Positions 34,308 through 42,980 of a DNA stretch of 64,000 nucleotides are shown here, piece by piece. The stretch comes from Acidocella sp. (GTDB lineage: Bacteria > Pseudomonadota > Alphaproteobacteria > Acetobacterales > Acetobacteraceae). Location of the stretch: the NCBI GenBank assembly GCA_031291755.1, contig JARLIK010000016.1, positions 1 through 64,000 on the forward strand. Reading direction: 5' to 3'. Each line of letters starts with the position of its first letter. Position 1 is the stretch's first letter. The notes under the pieces were generated by a model. The model searched no databases. It saw nothing but the letters and a program-made list of their open reading frames with translations, and was not told the origin of the DNA. A program made the position numbers and the translations under genes.

Positions 34308-35171
34308 TCAATCAGCTTGTCTCGACTTCTTCCATTCCAAGTCTAAGGCCGCATTCAATTCCGCTCCTAGCAAAATGACGTAGGCGGTGAGGTAAAACCA
34401 CATCATCAGACCAATGAGGGTGGCGAGCGGGCCATAGGTAGCGTCGTAAACAGCGAAACGGCCAACATACAGGCCAAATGCCCAGGAGCCCAACAGCCAG
34501 ACAATGGTAGCCAGGGTGGCACCGGGCGCAAAAAAAATCCGGCCATCCCCCGCCGGGCCGTAACGGTAGAGCAACCCAAGGGCGGTGACCACAAAGCCGA
34601 TCATCGCCACCGCGCTGCATAGGCCAACCAAAAAAGTTGCATAAGCGCTGAGACCAATGAGCGTGATCAGCAATGGGATAAAAACCAGAACACCAATCGC
34701 TAAAATGGCTCCTAAAACCGCAATCAACGTCATGCCCAGGCCGACAACCTGAAATTTGATCAAACCGCGGGTCTCGGTTTCCTTATAGGCCAGCGTTAGC
34801 GCATTTAAAATTGACTTGGTGCCGGTGGAGGCTGACCAGAGCGAGATAAGCAAGCTGACCAGGAAGCTGATGCCGAGGCCGCGTGCCGGTGCTGCCACCA
34901 GACTTTGTATACGATCCGAGATTAGCTCATACGCTGCCGGTGGCATGAATTGCTGCAGATACGATAATTGCGGCTGTACGGTGTCGGGGTTGAAAGCCAG
35001 ACCGTACAGCGAGATCAGCATGGTGATGCCGGGGAATAGTGCCAGGGTTGCGTAAAATGCACAGCCGGCGGCCACCAGTGAAACCCGTTGCGAGGCCAGG
35101 GCGCGAGCGGCCCCAAAGATGGCCCGCTTTATAAGCGGCAAGTGCTGCCGGTCAAAAATTTTATCAACCAT
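34308..35171 (-). CDS. YihY/BrkB-family membrane protein
   Basis: A 287-residue integral membrane protein with about six hydrophobic segments (the first at ~33-58, the others from ~100 to 270). AAGCAFYATLALFPGITML and the ending FYLTAYVILLGAELNAALDLE are typical of the YihY/BrkB family. E. coli YihY was once named RNase BN in error, so no nuclease role should be assumed; transport or envelope function is possible. It sits alone, downstream of the ggt gene's end. Confidence 0.88.
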   Translation of the reverse strand: MVDKIFDRQHLPLIKRAIFGAARALASQRVSLVAAGCAFYATLALFPGITMLISLYGLAFNPDTVQPQLSYLQQFMPPAAYELISDRIQSLVAAPARGLGISFLVSLLISLWSASTGTKSILNALTLAYKETETRGLIKFQVVGLGMTLIAVLGAILAIGVLVFIPLLITLIGLSAYATFLVGLCSAVAMIGFVVTALGLLYRYGPAGDGRIFFAPGATLATIVWLLGSWAFGLYVGRFAVYDATYGPLATLIGLMMWFYLTAYVILLGAELNAALDLEWKKSRQAD

Positions 35172-35255
35172 CAGACAAAGTTACGATTTTTTAGCGATTG
35201 TGCAATTATGTCATGCCCCTGCCGCAAAACCGTAACCTCATCGCGATGCGAGGGT

Positions 35256-36839
35256 TCAATACCCAAGCGCGCAACCGTCCTTGCGCGGGTCTGACCCGCC
35301 GACCAGCACGCCGTTGGCGTGGTCGATGAAGATCGCCTGACCGCCGCCGTGGGGCTTATCGAGATCGACGATGTCGTGGCCTTTGGCAGCTAGCGCGGTG
35401 CGCAAACGGGTGGGGATGGAACGTTCGAGTTCGAGCTTGCCCGCGTAGGGGAAATACCGTGGCAAATCGATGGCAGCCTGCGGGTTGAGGCCATATTGCA
35501 GCATGTTACCGATGACGAAGCTTTGGCCCATTGGCTGATAATGCGCCCCCATCACGCCGAACACATATTCGGCCTCGCCGTTTTTGGTGGCCATCGAGGG
35601 GATGATGGTGTGCATCGGGCGCTTGTTGGGGGCGATGCAGTTGGGGTGGCCACGCTCATAACGGAAGCCCAGGCCGCGATTGTGCATGAAGATACCGGTA
35701 TTGCCGGCGAGGATGCCAGAGCCGAAATTTTCGAACACAGAATTGATAAGGCTGCAGGCATTGCCTGCAGAATCCACCACTGAAAGATAAATGGTGTCCT
35801 TGTGCAAACTGCCCGGTGTGGGCAATATTTTCATCGCGTGGTTATCATCGATGAGGTTGCGCAGGCCGAAGAGGTAGCCCTCGCTCAACAGGTGCTCAAC
35901 CGGCACATCGGCTTGTGTGGGGTCAGCAAGGAAAGCATCGCGATCACGATAGACCAAGCGCGCAGCTTCAATGTGACGATGCACGCGGATGGGGTCGAGC
36001 GCATCGGCGCCATGGGAAAAGCCATCCATGATGCCCATGATCATCAGGGCGACAATACCCGAGCCATTAGGGGGGCATTCCCAGATATCGCGGCCGGCGA
36101 ATTTATGGCTGATGGGGGTGACGAATTGCGACGCGGTGAGACCGGCGGCAAAATCGGCTTCGGTATGCAGCCCACCACGCGCACGTAGTTCGGCGGTCAT
36201 AGCGGCAGCAAGCTCGCCTTCGTAAAATTCCTTCGCGCCACCAGCGGCGATTTTGCGCAATGAGGCTCCAAGCGGCGTGTTGCGGAAAATGCTGCCTACT
36301 TTGGGGGCGGCACCGTTCACCAGAAATGATGTGGCGCCGGTTTCGGCGAGTTTATCGACGGTATGCGACCAGTCGAAATTCACCCGCGGGGTGATGACAA
36401 ATCCATCTTCGGCAAATTTGATGGCCGGTTGCAAGGCGGAATCCAGCCCCTTGGTACCGTAGGTTTTCAGCAAGGTCTCCCAGGCACTGACGGCACCTGG
36501 GATCGTGACAACATGTGGCGAGGTGTTGCGCGGCGTGCCTTTCACACCAGCGGCTTCCAACGCATCCATGGTAGCGCCGGCAGGGGCACGGCCGGAGCCG
36601 TTCATCGCCACCACTTGTTTGCCCTTTGGCTTGTACAGCACAAAACAATCACCGCCGATGCCGGTTGATTGCGGCTCCACCACCGCCAATACGGCCGCCG
36701 CTGTGATGGCGGCATCTATGGCATTGCCGCCGGCGCGCATGCATTCAATGGCAGCCAGCGTGGCCTCCGGCATCGAAGTCGCGGCCATGGCGCGTGTTGA
36801 ATAAACCGGGCTGCGGCCTGGAAACTGGAAATCACGCAT
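35256..36839 (-). CDS. Gamma-glutamyltransferase-family protein (YwrD-like)
   Basis: A 527-residue Ntn-hydrolase-type proenzyme that would self-cleave before a catalytic Thr. The candidate is the Thr in DTIYLSVVD, aligned with the TTH site of E. coli GGT, followed by GNACSLINSVFENFGSGI. This wording (Tyr/Leu in place of Thr-His) matches the YwrD-like branch, where glutathione hydrolysis is less certain. The mature small subunit would start there. No signal peptide is apparent, so a cytoplasmic location is likely. The ATG at 36839 has AGGGA about 8 nt upstream; an extended start at 36878 is less likely. It follows the ABC ATPase gene by about 50 nt. Confidence 0.88.
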   Translation of the reverse strand: MRDFQFPGRSPVYSTRAMAATSMPEATLAAIECMRAGGNAIDAAITAAAVLAVVEPQSTGIGGDCFVLYKPKGKQVVAMNGSGRAPAGATMDALEAAGVKGTPRNTSPHVVTIPGAVSAWETLLKTYGTKGLDSALQPAIKFAEDGFVITPRVNFDWSHTVDKLAETGATSFLVNGAAPKVGSIFRNTPLGASLRKIAAGGAKEFYEGELAAAMTAELRARGGLHTEADFAAGLTASQFVTPISHKFAGRDIWECPPNGSGIVALMIMGIMDGFSHGADALDPIRVHRHIEAARLVYRDRDAFLADPTQADVPVEHLLSEGYLFGLRNLIDDNHAMKILPTPGSLHKDTIYLSVVDSAGNACSLINSVFENFGSGILAGNTGIFMHNRGLGFRYERGHPNCIAPNKRPMHTIIPSMATKNGEAEYVFGVMGAHYQPMGQSFVIGNMLQYGLNPQAAIDLPRYFPYAGKLELERSIPTRLRTALAAKGHDIVDLDKPHGGGQAIFIDHANGVLVGGSDPRKDGCALGY

Positions 36840-36891
36840 GCGGAGTGTCCCTATTAAGTTTTGGATGGTTTGCGGCAAAAAATTGGAAACT

Positions 36892-37662
36892 TCAATGCAG
36901 CACGGCGGCCAGCAGAGATTGGGTTTTGGGATGGCTGGGGTGGTTAAATATCTGCTCCGGCGGGCCTTCTTCGATGATTTTGCCTTCCGCCATCACCACC
37001 ACACGGTCCGCCACCTGACGGGCAAACCCCATCTCATGTGTGACCACCACCATGGTCATGCCGCTGCTGGCGAGGTCGCGCATCACCGACAAAACTTCGC
37101 CGACCATTTCGGGGTCGAGCGCTGAAGTTGGCTCATCGAACAACAGCACCGCCGGTTGCATGGCGAGAGCCCTGGCGATGGCGACGCGCTGTTGCTGGCC
37201 ACCGGAGAGTTCAACCGGAAACGCCGCGGCTTTTTCAGGTAAGCCAACGCGGGCGAGCAAGGCACGGGCCTGCGCCTGCGCCTCGGCTTTCGGTGTGCCG
37301 CGCAAAAGCTGAGGTGCTAAGCTGATATTATCCAGCGCATTCATATTGGCGAACAGATTGAACCGCTGAAACACCATGCCGACATCGCGGCGCTGCACGG
37401 CGATATTGGCTTCACGATCGGAGACCAGTTTACCGTTGCGTTCGCGGTAGCCGATGAGTTTGCCATTGACCACAATGCGGCCATTCTGCACGGTTTCCAG
37501 GTGATTGATGCAGCGGAGCAAAGTGGTTTTACCGGAGCCGGACGGACCGATCAGCACCACCACTTCACCGCGTTTGACCTTGAAGCTGACGTCGTCGAGC
37601 ACTTTGACTGGGCCGAACCATTTATCGATATTGGTCGCTTCGATCAGGAGATCATCACTCAT
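36892..37662 (-). CDS. Polar amino-acid ABC transporter ATP-binding protein
   Basis: A 256-residue ATPase of the GlnQ/HisP group. Walker [13 protein letters not shown] (~37-48), the signature [16 protein letters not shown] (~152-167), Walker [12 protein letters not shown] and the switch His in [10 protein letters not shown] are intact. The ATG at 37662 overlaps the permease stop (ATGA); an extended frame to 37758 is inside the permease gene. It powers import with the permease and binding protein encoded upstream. Confidence 0.95.
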   Translation of the reverse strand: MSDDLLIEATNIDKWFGPVKVLDDVSFKVKRGEVVVLIGPSGSGKTTLLRCINHLETVQNGRIVVNGKLIGYRERNGKLVSDREANIAVQRRDVGMVFQRFNLFANMNALDNISLAPQLLRGTPKAEAQAQARALLARVGLPEKAAAFPVELSGGQQQRVAIARALAMQPAVLLFDEPTSALDPEMVGEVLSVMRDLASSGMTMVVVTHEMGFARQVADRVVVMAEGKIIEEGPPEQIFNHPSHPKTQSLLAAVLH

Positions 37663-38411
37663 TTCGCAATCTCCAGCGCGGCCAATGCGGGGGGTGATTT
37701 GGCAGCCGGCCGGCCCAAAGCGAAGTGACGTTCTGCCCACGCCATGAATATATTCCACAGGCTGGTGAGCAGCAGAAAGTAGATGCCTAGTACCGAGTAA
37801 AGCTCGAAGGTGCGGAAAGTCGCTGAGTTGATGGTTTCCGTCACCAGCAGCATTTCAGAAACACCGATGACGCTGACCAGAGTGGTGTTCTTCAGCATGA
37901 TATTGAATTGGTTTCCGATGGGCAGCAGAATAATCCGAAACGCCTGCGGCAGAACGATATGGCGCATCAGCATAATGGGGGGCATCCCCAGTGCCTTCGC
38001 GGCCTCAAACTGACCACGATCAACAGCGCCAATACCGGCGCGGTAAATCTCCGCCATGTACGCGGCTTCGTTAATTGCCAGCGCCAGAATGCCGGCCTGT
38101 AAATTGCCCGGAAACGTAATATCACCGATGGTAATATCCTCGAACCGCAAAATGCCGGCGGCGGCAAGGCCCGTGTAGATAAACACGATTTGCACCAGCA
38201 GCGGCGTGCCACGGATGATCCAAATATAAGAAGCGGCCAAAATGCTAAGATATTTGTTGCTGGACATGCGGGCAAAGGCCACGGCAAGCCCGATGATAAA
38301 GCCAAGAAGCTGGGCACTGACGCTCATGATAATCGTCAGGCCCAAGCCTTCGAGGAACGCGCCGCTCGGGGTGATCAGCTGCGCCCAAAAATACGGCCAG
38401 TCAAAATTCAT
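37659..38411 (-). CDS. Polar amino-acid ABC transporter permease
   Basis: A 250-residue permease of the His/Glu/Gln/opine family with about five membrane segments. The EAA-loop [26 protein letters not shown] (positions ~138-163) contacts the ATPase. Only one permease gene is present, so it would act as a homodimer. It follows a stem-loop that separates it from the binding-protein gene. Confidence 0.94.
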   Translation of the reverse strand: MNFDWPYFWAQLITPSGAFLEGLGLTIIMSVSAQLLGFIIGLAVAFARMSSNKYLSILAASYIWIIRGTPLLVQIVFIYTGLAAAGILRFEDITIGDITFPGNLQAGILALAINEAAYMAEIYRAGIGAVDRGQFEAAKALGMPPIMLMRHIVLPQAFRIILLPIGNQFNIMLKNTTLVSVIGVSEMLLVTETINSATFRTFELYSVLGIYFLLLTSLWNIFMAWAERHFALGRPAAKSPPALAALEIAK

Positions 38412-38446
38412 GGTTTAATCAGCCTTAGTCGTTATTCGGCAAGATG

Positions 38447-38485
38447 ATGAAGCCGAGGGCTGCTATGTAACGTCCCCGGCTTCAT
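38447..38485 (-). promoter_or_regulatory. Stem-loop between binding-protein and permease genes
   Basis: ATGAAGCCG (38447-38455) pairs with CGGCTTCAT (38477-38485), with the inner bases GG/CC adding to the stem and one mismatch. It lies between the stop of the binding-protein gene and the permease ATG. Such hairpins often stabilise or attenuate so that binding protein is made in excess of the membrane parts. Confidence 0.6.
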
Positions 38486-38513
38486 GGATCAAATCATCAA
38501 CTCAGCCGAAAAG

Positions 38514-39344
38514 CTATTGCGGCGGTGGCAGTTCGTCGTCTTCCAGATGCCACTCCTTGAACACCATGGCGTAGGTGCCATCGCGCATCAGCCCAGCGAG
38601 CGCTACGGTAAGCGCCTGTTTCAAACCCGGTGTGCTCTTGGCAACGCCTATGCCGGTTAGAATTTTGAAGTACGGCGGGCTGCCGCTTTCAAACTGGGTG
38701 GGCTGCAGCCGTGCGTAATACAGTGCAGCCTCATATGACACACCGTAGGCCGCGACCTGGCCAAACTGCACCTGCTGCAGGGCGGCGGTATTTTCGGGGA
38801 ACATCACGATGTTGATCGGCGGTTTGCCGGCTTTGGTGAGTTCGTCGTTGGCGGCCTGCATCAGGTTGGTCGCGGTGGTGCCGGTTACGGTGGCAGCCTT
38901 GAGGCCGGACAGATCATCGGGGCCAGAAATTTTAGGCTTGCCCGCCTTCAGGATGAAACCTTCCTGTGAATTCATATACGGGATTTCATCGATCACCTTC
39001 AGGCGCGGCGGCTTGATGAAAAGCTGCGAAAGAATGGCATCGCAATGGCCCGCCAGCAGCGCCGGGATAAGGCCTGCGAACGGCATGTTGATGAACTTGG
39101 CCTTCACCCCCAGACGCGATGCGAGCAAATTGCCCAACTCAATATCAACGCCTTCGGGTTGCTGTTTGGCGTCAAAAAATTCCATCGGCGGCAGGCTGAC
39201 GGCGCTGCAATAGGTGATGGTGCCGGTGCTGGTGATGGTGGTGGGCAGGCCGGTGGTGTCGGCATGGCTGAGGTTTGGTGTGGCCAGGGCGAGGCAGGCC
39301 ACGAGGCCTGCTGCTAAGCGGGTGCGGGGGAATGGCAATTTCAT
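38514..39344 (-). CDS. Amino-acid ABC transporter substrate-binding protein
   Basis: A 276-residue periplasmic binding protein of the family 3 (polar amino acid) fold. Signal peptide of about 29 residues ending SHA. Lobe features VSLPPMEFFD and PEGVDIELGNLLASRLGVK match the amino-acid-binding group. Ligand is not predictable. The ATG at 39344 has GGAGG 8 nt upstream; a frame extended to 39440 is rejected. First gene of the importer operon, followed by ggt. Confidence 0.93.
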   Translation of the reverse strand: MKLPFPRTRLAAGLVACLALATPNLSHADTTGLPTTITSTGTITYCSAVSLPPMEFFDAKQQPEGVDIELGNLLASRLGVKAKFINMPFAGLIPALLAGHCDAILSQLFIKPPRLKVIDEIPYMNSQEGFILKAGKPKISGPDDLSGLKAATVTGTTATNLMQAANDELTKAGKPPINIVMFPENTAALQQVQFGQVAAYGVSYEAALYYARLQPTQFESGSPPYFKILTGIGVAKSTPGLKQALTVALAGLMRDGTYAMVFKEWHLEDDELPPPQ

Positions 39345-39576
39345 GGGCGGGTGCCTCCTGGTGAGTCGAATGAGCGGGGTGCTGCATCCGAACATAAGAC
39401 TCAATAAAAACACCACAAGCCAACATTTGAATAAAAACAAGGCAAATAAAATAATCAGATTAATAAATAGCCTGTTTTTGGGCGCAAAATAAATTTACCG
39501 ATGAATTTTAGATCAAATAAATATGATCATTGCCAAAAACTACTGCAATATAGATGATTCACGTTAAAACTGACGC
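39345..39576. other. AT-rich intergenic region upstream of amino-acid importer
   Basis: No gene seen. The region is markedly AT-rich and contains an inverted repeat GATCA-N8-TGATC at 39511-39528 that could be an operator. No unambiguous -35/-10 pair was found. It carries the importer promoter by position and follows the FAD dehydrogenase gene, which ends at 39577. Confidence 0.5.
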
Positions 39577-41172
39577 TCAATTCTCTCCGCCGGTTAGGCT
39601 CTGCGCCACCGCTTGCGCGATTTTGATACCATCGACCCCGGCGGAGAGGATACCACCGGCATACCCGGCGCCCTCGCCCGCCGGAAACAGGCCGGTGGTG
39701 TTAAGGCTTTGCAGGTTTTTGCCGCGCGTGATGCGAATCGGCGAAGACGTGCGGGTTTCAACGCCGGTCAGCACGGCGTCAGGCCGGGCAAAACCACGGA
39801 TTTGTTTTTCAAACGCCGGCAGCGCCTCACGGATGGCGGCGATGGCGTAATCCGGCAGTGTGGGGGTGAGGTCAGTGGGTGTGACGCCGGGTTTGTAGGA
39901 GGGGATCACCTCGCCAAGCGATTTGGAGGGGCGGCCCGCGATAAAGTCGCCGACCAACTGGCCAGGGGCGGCATAGCTGCTGCCGCCCGCCACATAGGCG
40001 GCGGACTCCCATTGGCGTTGGAAGGCAACGCCAGCCAGAATATCGCCGGGATAGTCAGCAGGGGTGATACCGACCACAATTCCGGCATTGGCGTTGCGCT
40101 CATTGCGGGAATATTGGCTCATGCCATTGGTGACCACCCGGCCTGGCTCCGAGGTGGCGGCAACCACCGTGCCGCCTGGGCACATGCAGAAGCTATACAC
40201 CGAGCGGCCATTGGCGGCGTGATGCACGAGTTTATAGTCGGCGGCCCCCAAAATAGGATTGCCCGCGAAGGCGCCGAAGCGGTGCGCATCGATCATCGAT
40301 TGCGGATGCTCAATGCGAAAGCCCACCGAAAACGGCTTGGGTTCAATGAACACGCCGCGTGCCAGCAGCATCTCGAACGTATCACGGGCACTATGGCCGA
40401 TGGCGAGCACCACATGGTCAGCTTCGATATACTCACCGGTTTGCAGATGCACGCCGCGCACCTGGCGGGAGGCGTCGATCTCGATGTCGGTGACTTTGGC
40501 ATTGAAACGGTATTCGCCGCCAAGGGCTTCAATGGTTGCGCGCATGGTTTCCACCATGCCGACCAGCCGGAAGGTGCCGATATGGGGTTTGCTGACGTAG
40601 AGAATTTCCTCCGGGGCCCCGGCTTTGACGAATTCGGTGAGAACCTTGCGGCCCAGATGCTGCGGGTCTTTGATCTGGCTGTAGAGCTTGCCATCCGAGA
40701 AGGTCCCTGCCCCACCCTCGCCAAATTGCACATTGCTCTCAGGGTTGAGGATGGATTTACGCCACAGGCCCCAGGTGTCCTTGGTACGTTCGCGCACCAA
40801 TTTGCCGCGCTCCAGAATGATCGGACGCAGGCCCATCTGGGCCAGTATGAGGGCGGCGAAAATGCCGCACGGGCCAGTGCCGATGACGACCGGGCGGTGC
40901 GCGGGGGGCGGCGGTGTTGGGGGGAATTTGTAATTGGTATCCGGCGTGGGGCCGATATCAGGGCCGGCATTGATGATGGCACCAGCGGCGATGCTGGCGT
41001 CAATGGTGTAAACCAGCGTGATGCTGGATTTTTTGCGGGCATCGAAGGCGCGGCGGAAGATGCTGAAATCGAGCAGGTGCTCGTCATGAATACCCAAGCG
41101 CAGCACAATGGCGGCACGCAGGGCGGCGGCGTCATGGGTTAGTGGCAGCGTTAATCCGGTAATACGCAGCAT
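39577..41172 (-). CDS. FAD-dependent NAD(P)/FAD-utilising dehydrogenase
   Basis: A 531-residue flavoprotein of the HI0933/YtfP-like or COG2509-type oxidoreductase group. An N-terminal region of ~95 residues (ferredoxin-like) precedes the FAD-binding dinucleotide motif VVIGTGPCGIFAALILAQ (~97) and the ERGKLVRERTKDTWG segment. FPAGEGAGYAGGILSAGVDG near the C-terminus closes the FAD site. Such proteins are predicted dehydrogenases without a defined substrate. The ATG at 41172 is preferred over a TTG at 41178. It is divergent from the glycosyltransferase gene at 41247. Confidence 0.9.
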   Translation of the reverse strand: MLRITGLTLPLTHDAAALRAAIVLRLGIHDEHLLDFSIFRRAFDARKKSSITLVYTIDASIAAGAIINAGPDIGPTPDTNYKFPPTPPPPAHRPVVIGTGPCGIFAALILAQMGLRPIILERGKLVRERTKDTWGLWRKSILNPESNVQFGEGGAGTFSDGKLYSQIKDPQHLGRKVLTEFVKAGAPEEILYVSKPHIGTFRLVGMVETMRATIEALGGEYRFNAKVTDIEIDASRQVRGVHLQTGEYIEADHVVLAIGHSARDTFEMLLARGVFIEPKPFSVGFRIEHPQSMIDAHRFGAFAGNPILGAADYKLVHHAANGRSVYSFCMCPGGTVVAATSEPGRVVTNGMSQYSRNERNANAGIVVGITPADYPGDILAGVAFQRQWESAAYVAGGSSYAAPGQLVGDFIAGRPSKSLGEVIPSYKPGVTPTDLTPTLPDYAIAAIREALPAFEKQIRGFARPDAVLTGVETRTSSPIRITRGKNLQSLNTTGLFPAGEGAGYAGGILSAGVDGIKIAQAVAQSLTGGEN

Positions 41173-41246
41173 GGTCAACCGGAGGTAGAAGATTTAGAAG
41201 CAAGCATGGGCGTCCTCATACGCCTGCTGCAAGGATCGTCCAACCA

Positions 41247-42788
41247 GTGGAACATGGCGTCATCATTGATATGCGCTGCCTGCAAAACAACCCGCAAGCG
41301 CCGGGACGCGCGGTGGTGGCGCAGGCGCGGCAGATGGGCCTGGTGATAGGGATCATCGACCCTGACCTGCCGCCTCTGGATGATGAGTTGCTGGCGTTGC
41401 TCGACCAGATAAGGGTGAATGCGTATCTGCCTGATATCAGCGGGGTGTTCATCAATCTTGCCGCTTTGGGGCCAGACCAGATTTTCATCGCGCGGCTGTT
41501 GTTACGGCCTGACATAAAAAAAATCGGGATGCTCGGCGAGCCGCGCACAACCGGTCTGAACGGCGCCATCAGCCGCGTGTGGCTGGCACGGTATGACAGT
41601 CTGACCAGCCCTCAGGCATTTCATGCTTTGCCAAGCCAGCCGGTTTTGCGAAGCGCCGCAAAGCATAAGCCACAAATCGCGCTGCTCTCCCCCCTGCCGC
41701 CGGCACGCTCCGGCGTGGCGGATTATGTGGCGGCGATGTTAAGTGCCCTGCGCGAATTTGCCGAGGTGACGGTATTTTCACCACAGGGGGATTTACCGGT
41801 TTCCGCTTTGGCGCATCTGGCCGGCCGGTTTGACCGGGTGCTTGGGGTGGTGGGAAATTCTGCTGAGCATCATGGGCAGATTTTTGATTTGCTGCTGCGC
41901 TATGGCGGCGCCTGCATTTGCCATGATGCGCGGCTGCTGGGGCTTTATACCCAGCAATGCGGGGCAAATGGCGCGGCGAAAGCGGCTTCAGGCGAGTTGG
42001 GCCGGTTGGTGAGCGTGAATGAAGTTCACACCTGGAGCCTTCATGAAACGCAACGCGAGGCCAATTTTCTCGACCAGTTGGCGGTGGCCGCCAGCCCGTT
42101 GATTCTGCATGCGCGGCATAGTGTGGAGGCCTTGGCCAAACGCGGCCTTGGCGCACAGTATCTGCCGTTTGCGATCTACCGCCCTTGGAATGATACCACA
42201 GTGTCAACGCCGCTGAGACAAGCGGCGCGGCAGCGCTTGGGGTGGCCGGAGGATGTGAAGCTCATCATCAGCCTAGGGTTCATCAACCCCACCAAAGGAA
42301 TTGGCGCGGCATTACAAGCCCTGGCTTTGTTGCTTAAACAAAACATCGCAGCGCGGCTGCTATGGGTGGGCGAAGCGCATTGCGACTTGGCGCCGTGGCG
42401 AGATTTGGCGAATTCATTGAACCTTCAAAATGCGGTTGTATGGCTTGATGAATTCATCCCCGAAGCAACTTACCGCGATTATATTCTGGCGGCTGATGCC
42501 GGGTTGCAACTACGTAACGCGGGACGCGGCAATATTTCAGGTGCGCTGCAAGATTGTATCGCCTCCGGGTTACCATCCGTTGCGAATGAGGATTTGGCCG
42601 ATAATCTGGCAGCACCCGATTATATCCTACGAGTGCCTGATACCTTGCCACCGATGGCAATTGCCGCATCGCTGCTGGCTGTTTTGACGAACCGGCCTGC
42701 AACCGAGGCCGCGCGAGCCGCCTATATGGCGCAGCACAACATGCGGACCTACGCCAAGCAGCTTTGCAACTTGCTTGGCCTGGGCTGA
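41247..42788 (+). CDS. Glycosyltransferase, GT-B fold
   Basis: A 513-residue protein. The first 130 residues begin GVIIDMRCLQ, a start found in GT4 enzymes of polysaccharide clusters, and the second half opens PQIALLSPLPPARSGVADY with a donor-binding domain later (SLGFINPTKGIGAALQAL, RNAGRGNISGALQDCIASGLP). The GTG at 41247 is the first possible start in frame. It stands alone, convergent with the DUF2126 pair, so no pathway can be read from its neighbours. Confidence 0.82.
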   Translation: MEHGVIIDMRCLQNNPQAPGRAVVAQARQMGLVIGIIDPDLPPLDDELLALLDQIRVNAYLPDISGVFINLAALGPDQIFIARLLLRPDIKKIGMLGEPRTTGLNGAISRVWLARYDSLTSPQAFHALPSQPVLRSAAKHKPQIALLSPLPPARSGVADYVAAMLSALREFAEVTVFSPQGDLPVSALAHLAGRFDRVLGVVGNSAEHHGQIFDLLLRYGGACICHDARLLGLYTQQCGANGAAKAASGELGRLVSVNEVHTWSLHETQREANFLDQLAVAASPLILHARHSVEALAKRGLGAQYLPFAIYRPWNDTTVSTPLRQAARQRLGWPEDVKLIISLGFINPTKGIGAALQALALLLKQNIAARLLWVGEAHCDLAPWRDLANSLNLQNAVVWLDEFIPEATYRDYILAADAGLQLRNAGRGNISGALQDCIASGLPSVANEDLADNLAAPDYILRVPDTLPPMAIAASLLAVLTNRPATEAARAAYMAQHNMRTYAKQLCNLLGLG

Positions 42789-42800
42789 CATATTGGCAAT

Positions 42801-42980
42801 TCACTCAGAGGGTTTATGGTCCTCGTTATAGATTGCCAGCGTCAGCAGCGCGGCTTCGATGTTTTTCGCCAGGGCCGGAAACTGCTCCATCACTTCCAAT
42901 TTGGCTTTGACAGTGGCCAGTTCCCGCAAAATATCGCCCACCAGAAACATCCGTATCCGCTGGGCCAATCGCTTAAGCAT
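42801..42980 (-). CDS. Small conserved-looking protein overlapping the transglutaminase gene
   Basis: A 59-residue product starting MLKRLAQRIRMFL at the ATG at 42980, 8 bases inside the end of the transglutaminase-DUF2126 gene, the sort of overlap seen in coupled genes. It is helical and charged, with no membrane segment or signal peptide. A longer frame to 43151 is antisense-free but runs inside the larger gene and is less likely. No family was recognised; convergent with the glycosyltransferase gene. Confidence 0.5.
   Translation of the reverse strand: MLKRLAQRIRMFLVGDILRELATVKAKLEVMEQFPALAKNIEAALLTLAIYNEDHKPSE

Noticed and set aside
34308-35171. Ribonuclease BN label for the YihY-family protein
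   Set aside because: The nuclease activity belongs to RNase Z/ElaC; YihY proteins are membrane proteins without nuclease motifs.
40293-41135. 280-codon reverse open frame overlapping the FAD dehydrogenase gene
   Set aside because: Different frame of the same strand, Pro/Ser/Ala-rich, no motif.
39613-41142. 509-codon forward open frame
   Set aside because: Antisense to the FAD dehydrogenase, which carries recognisable dinucleotide-binding motifs.
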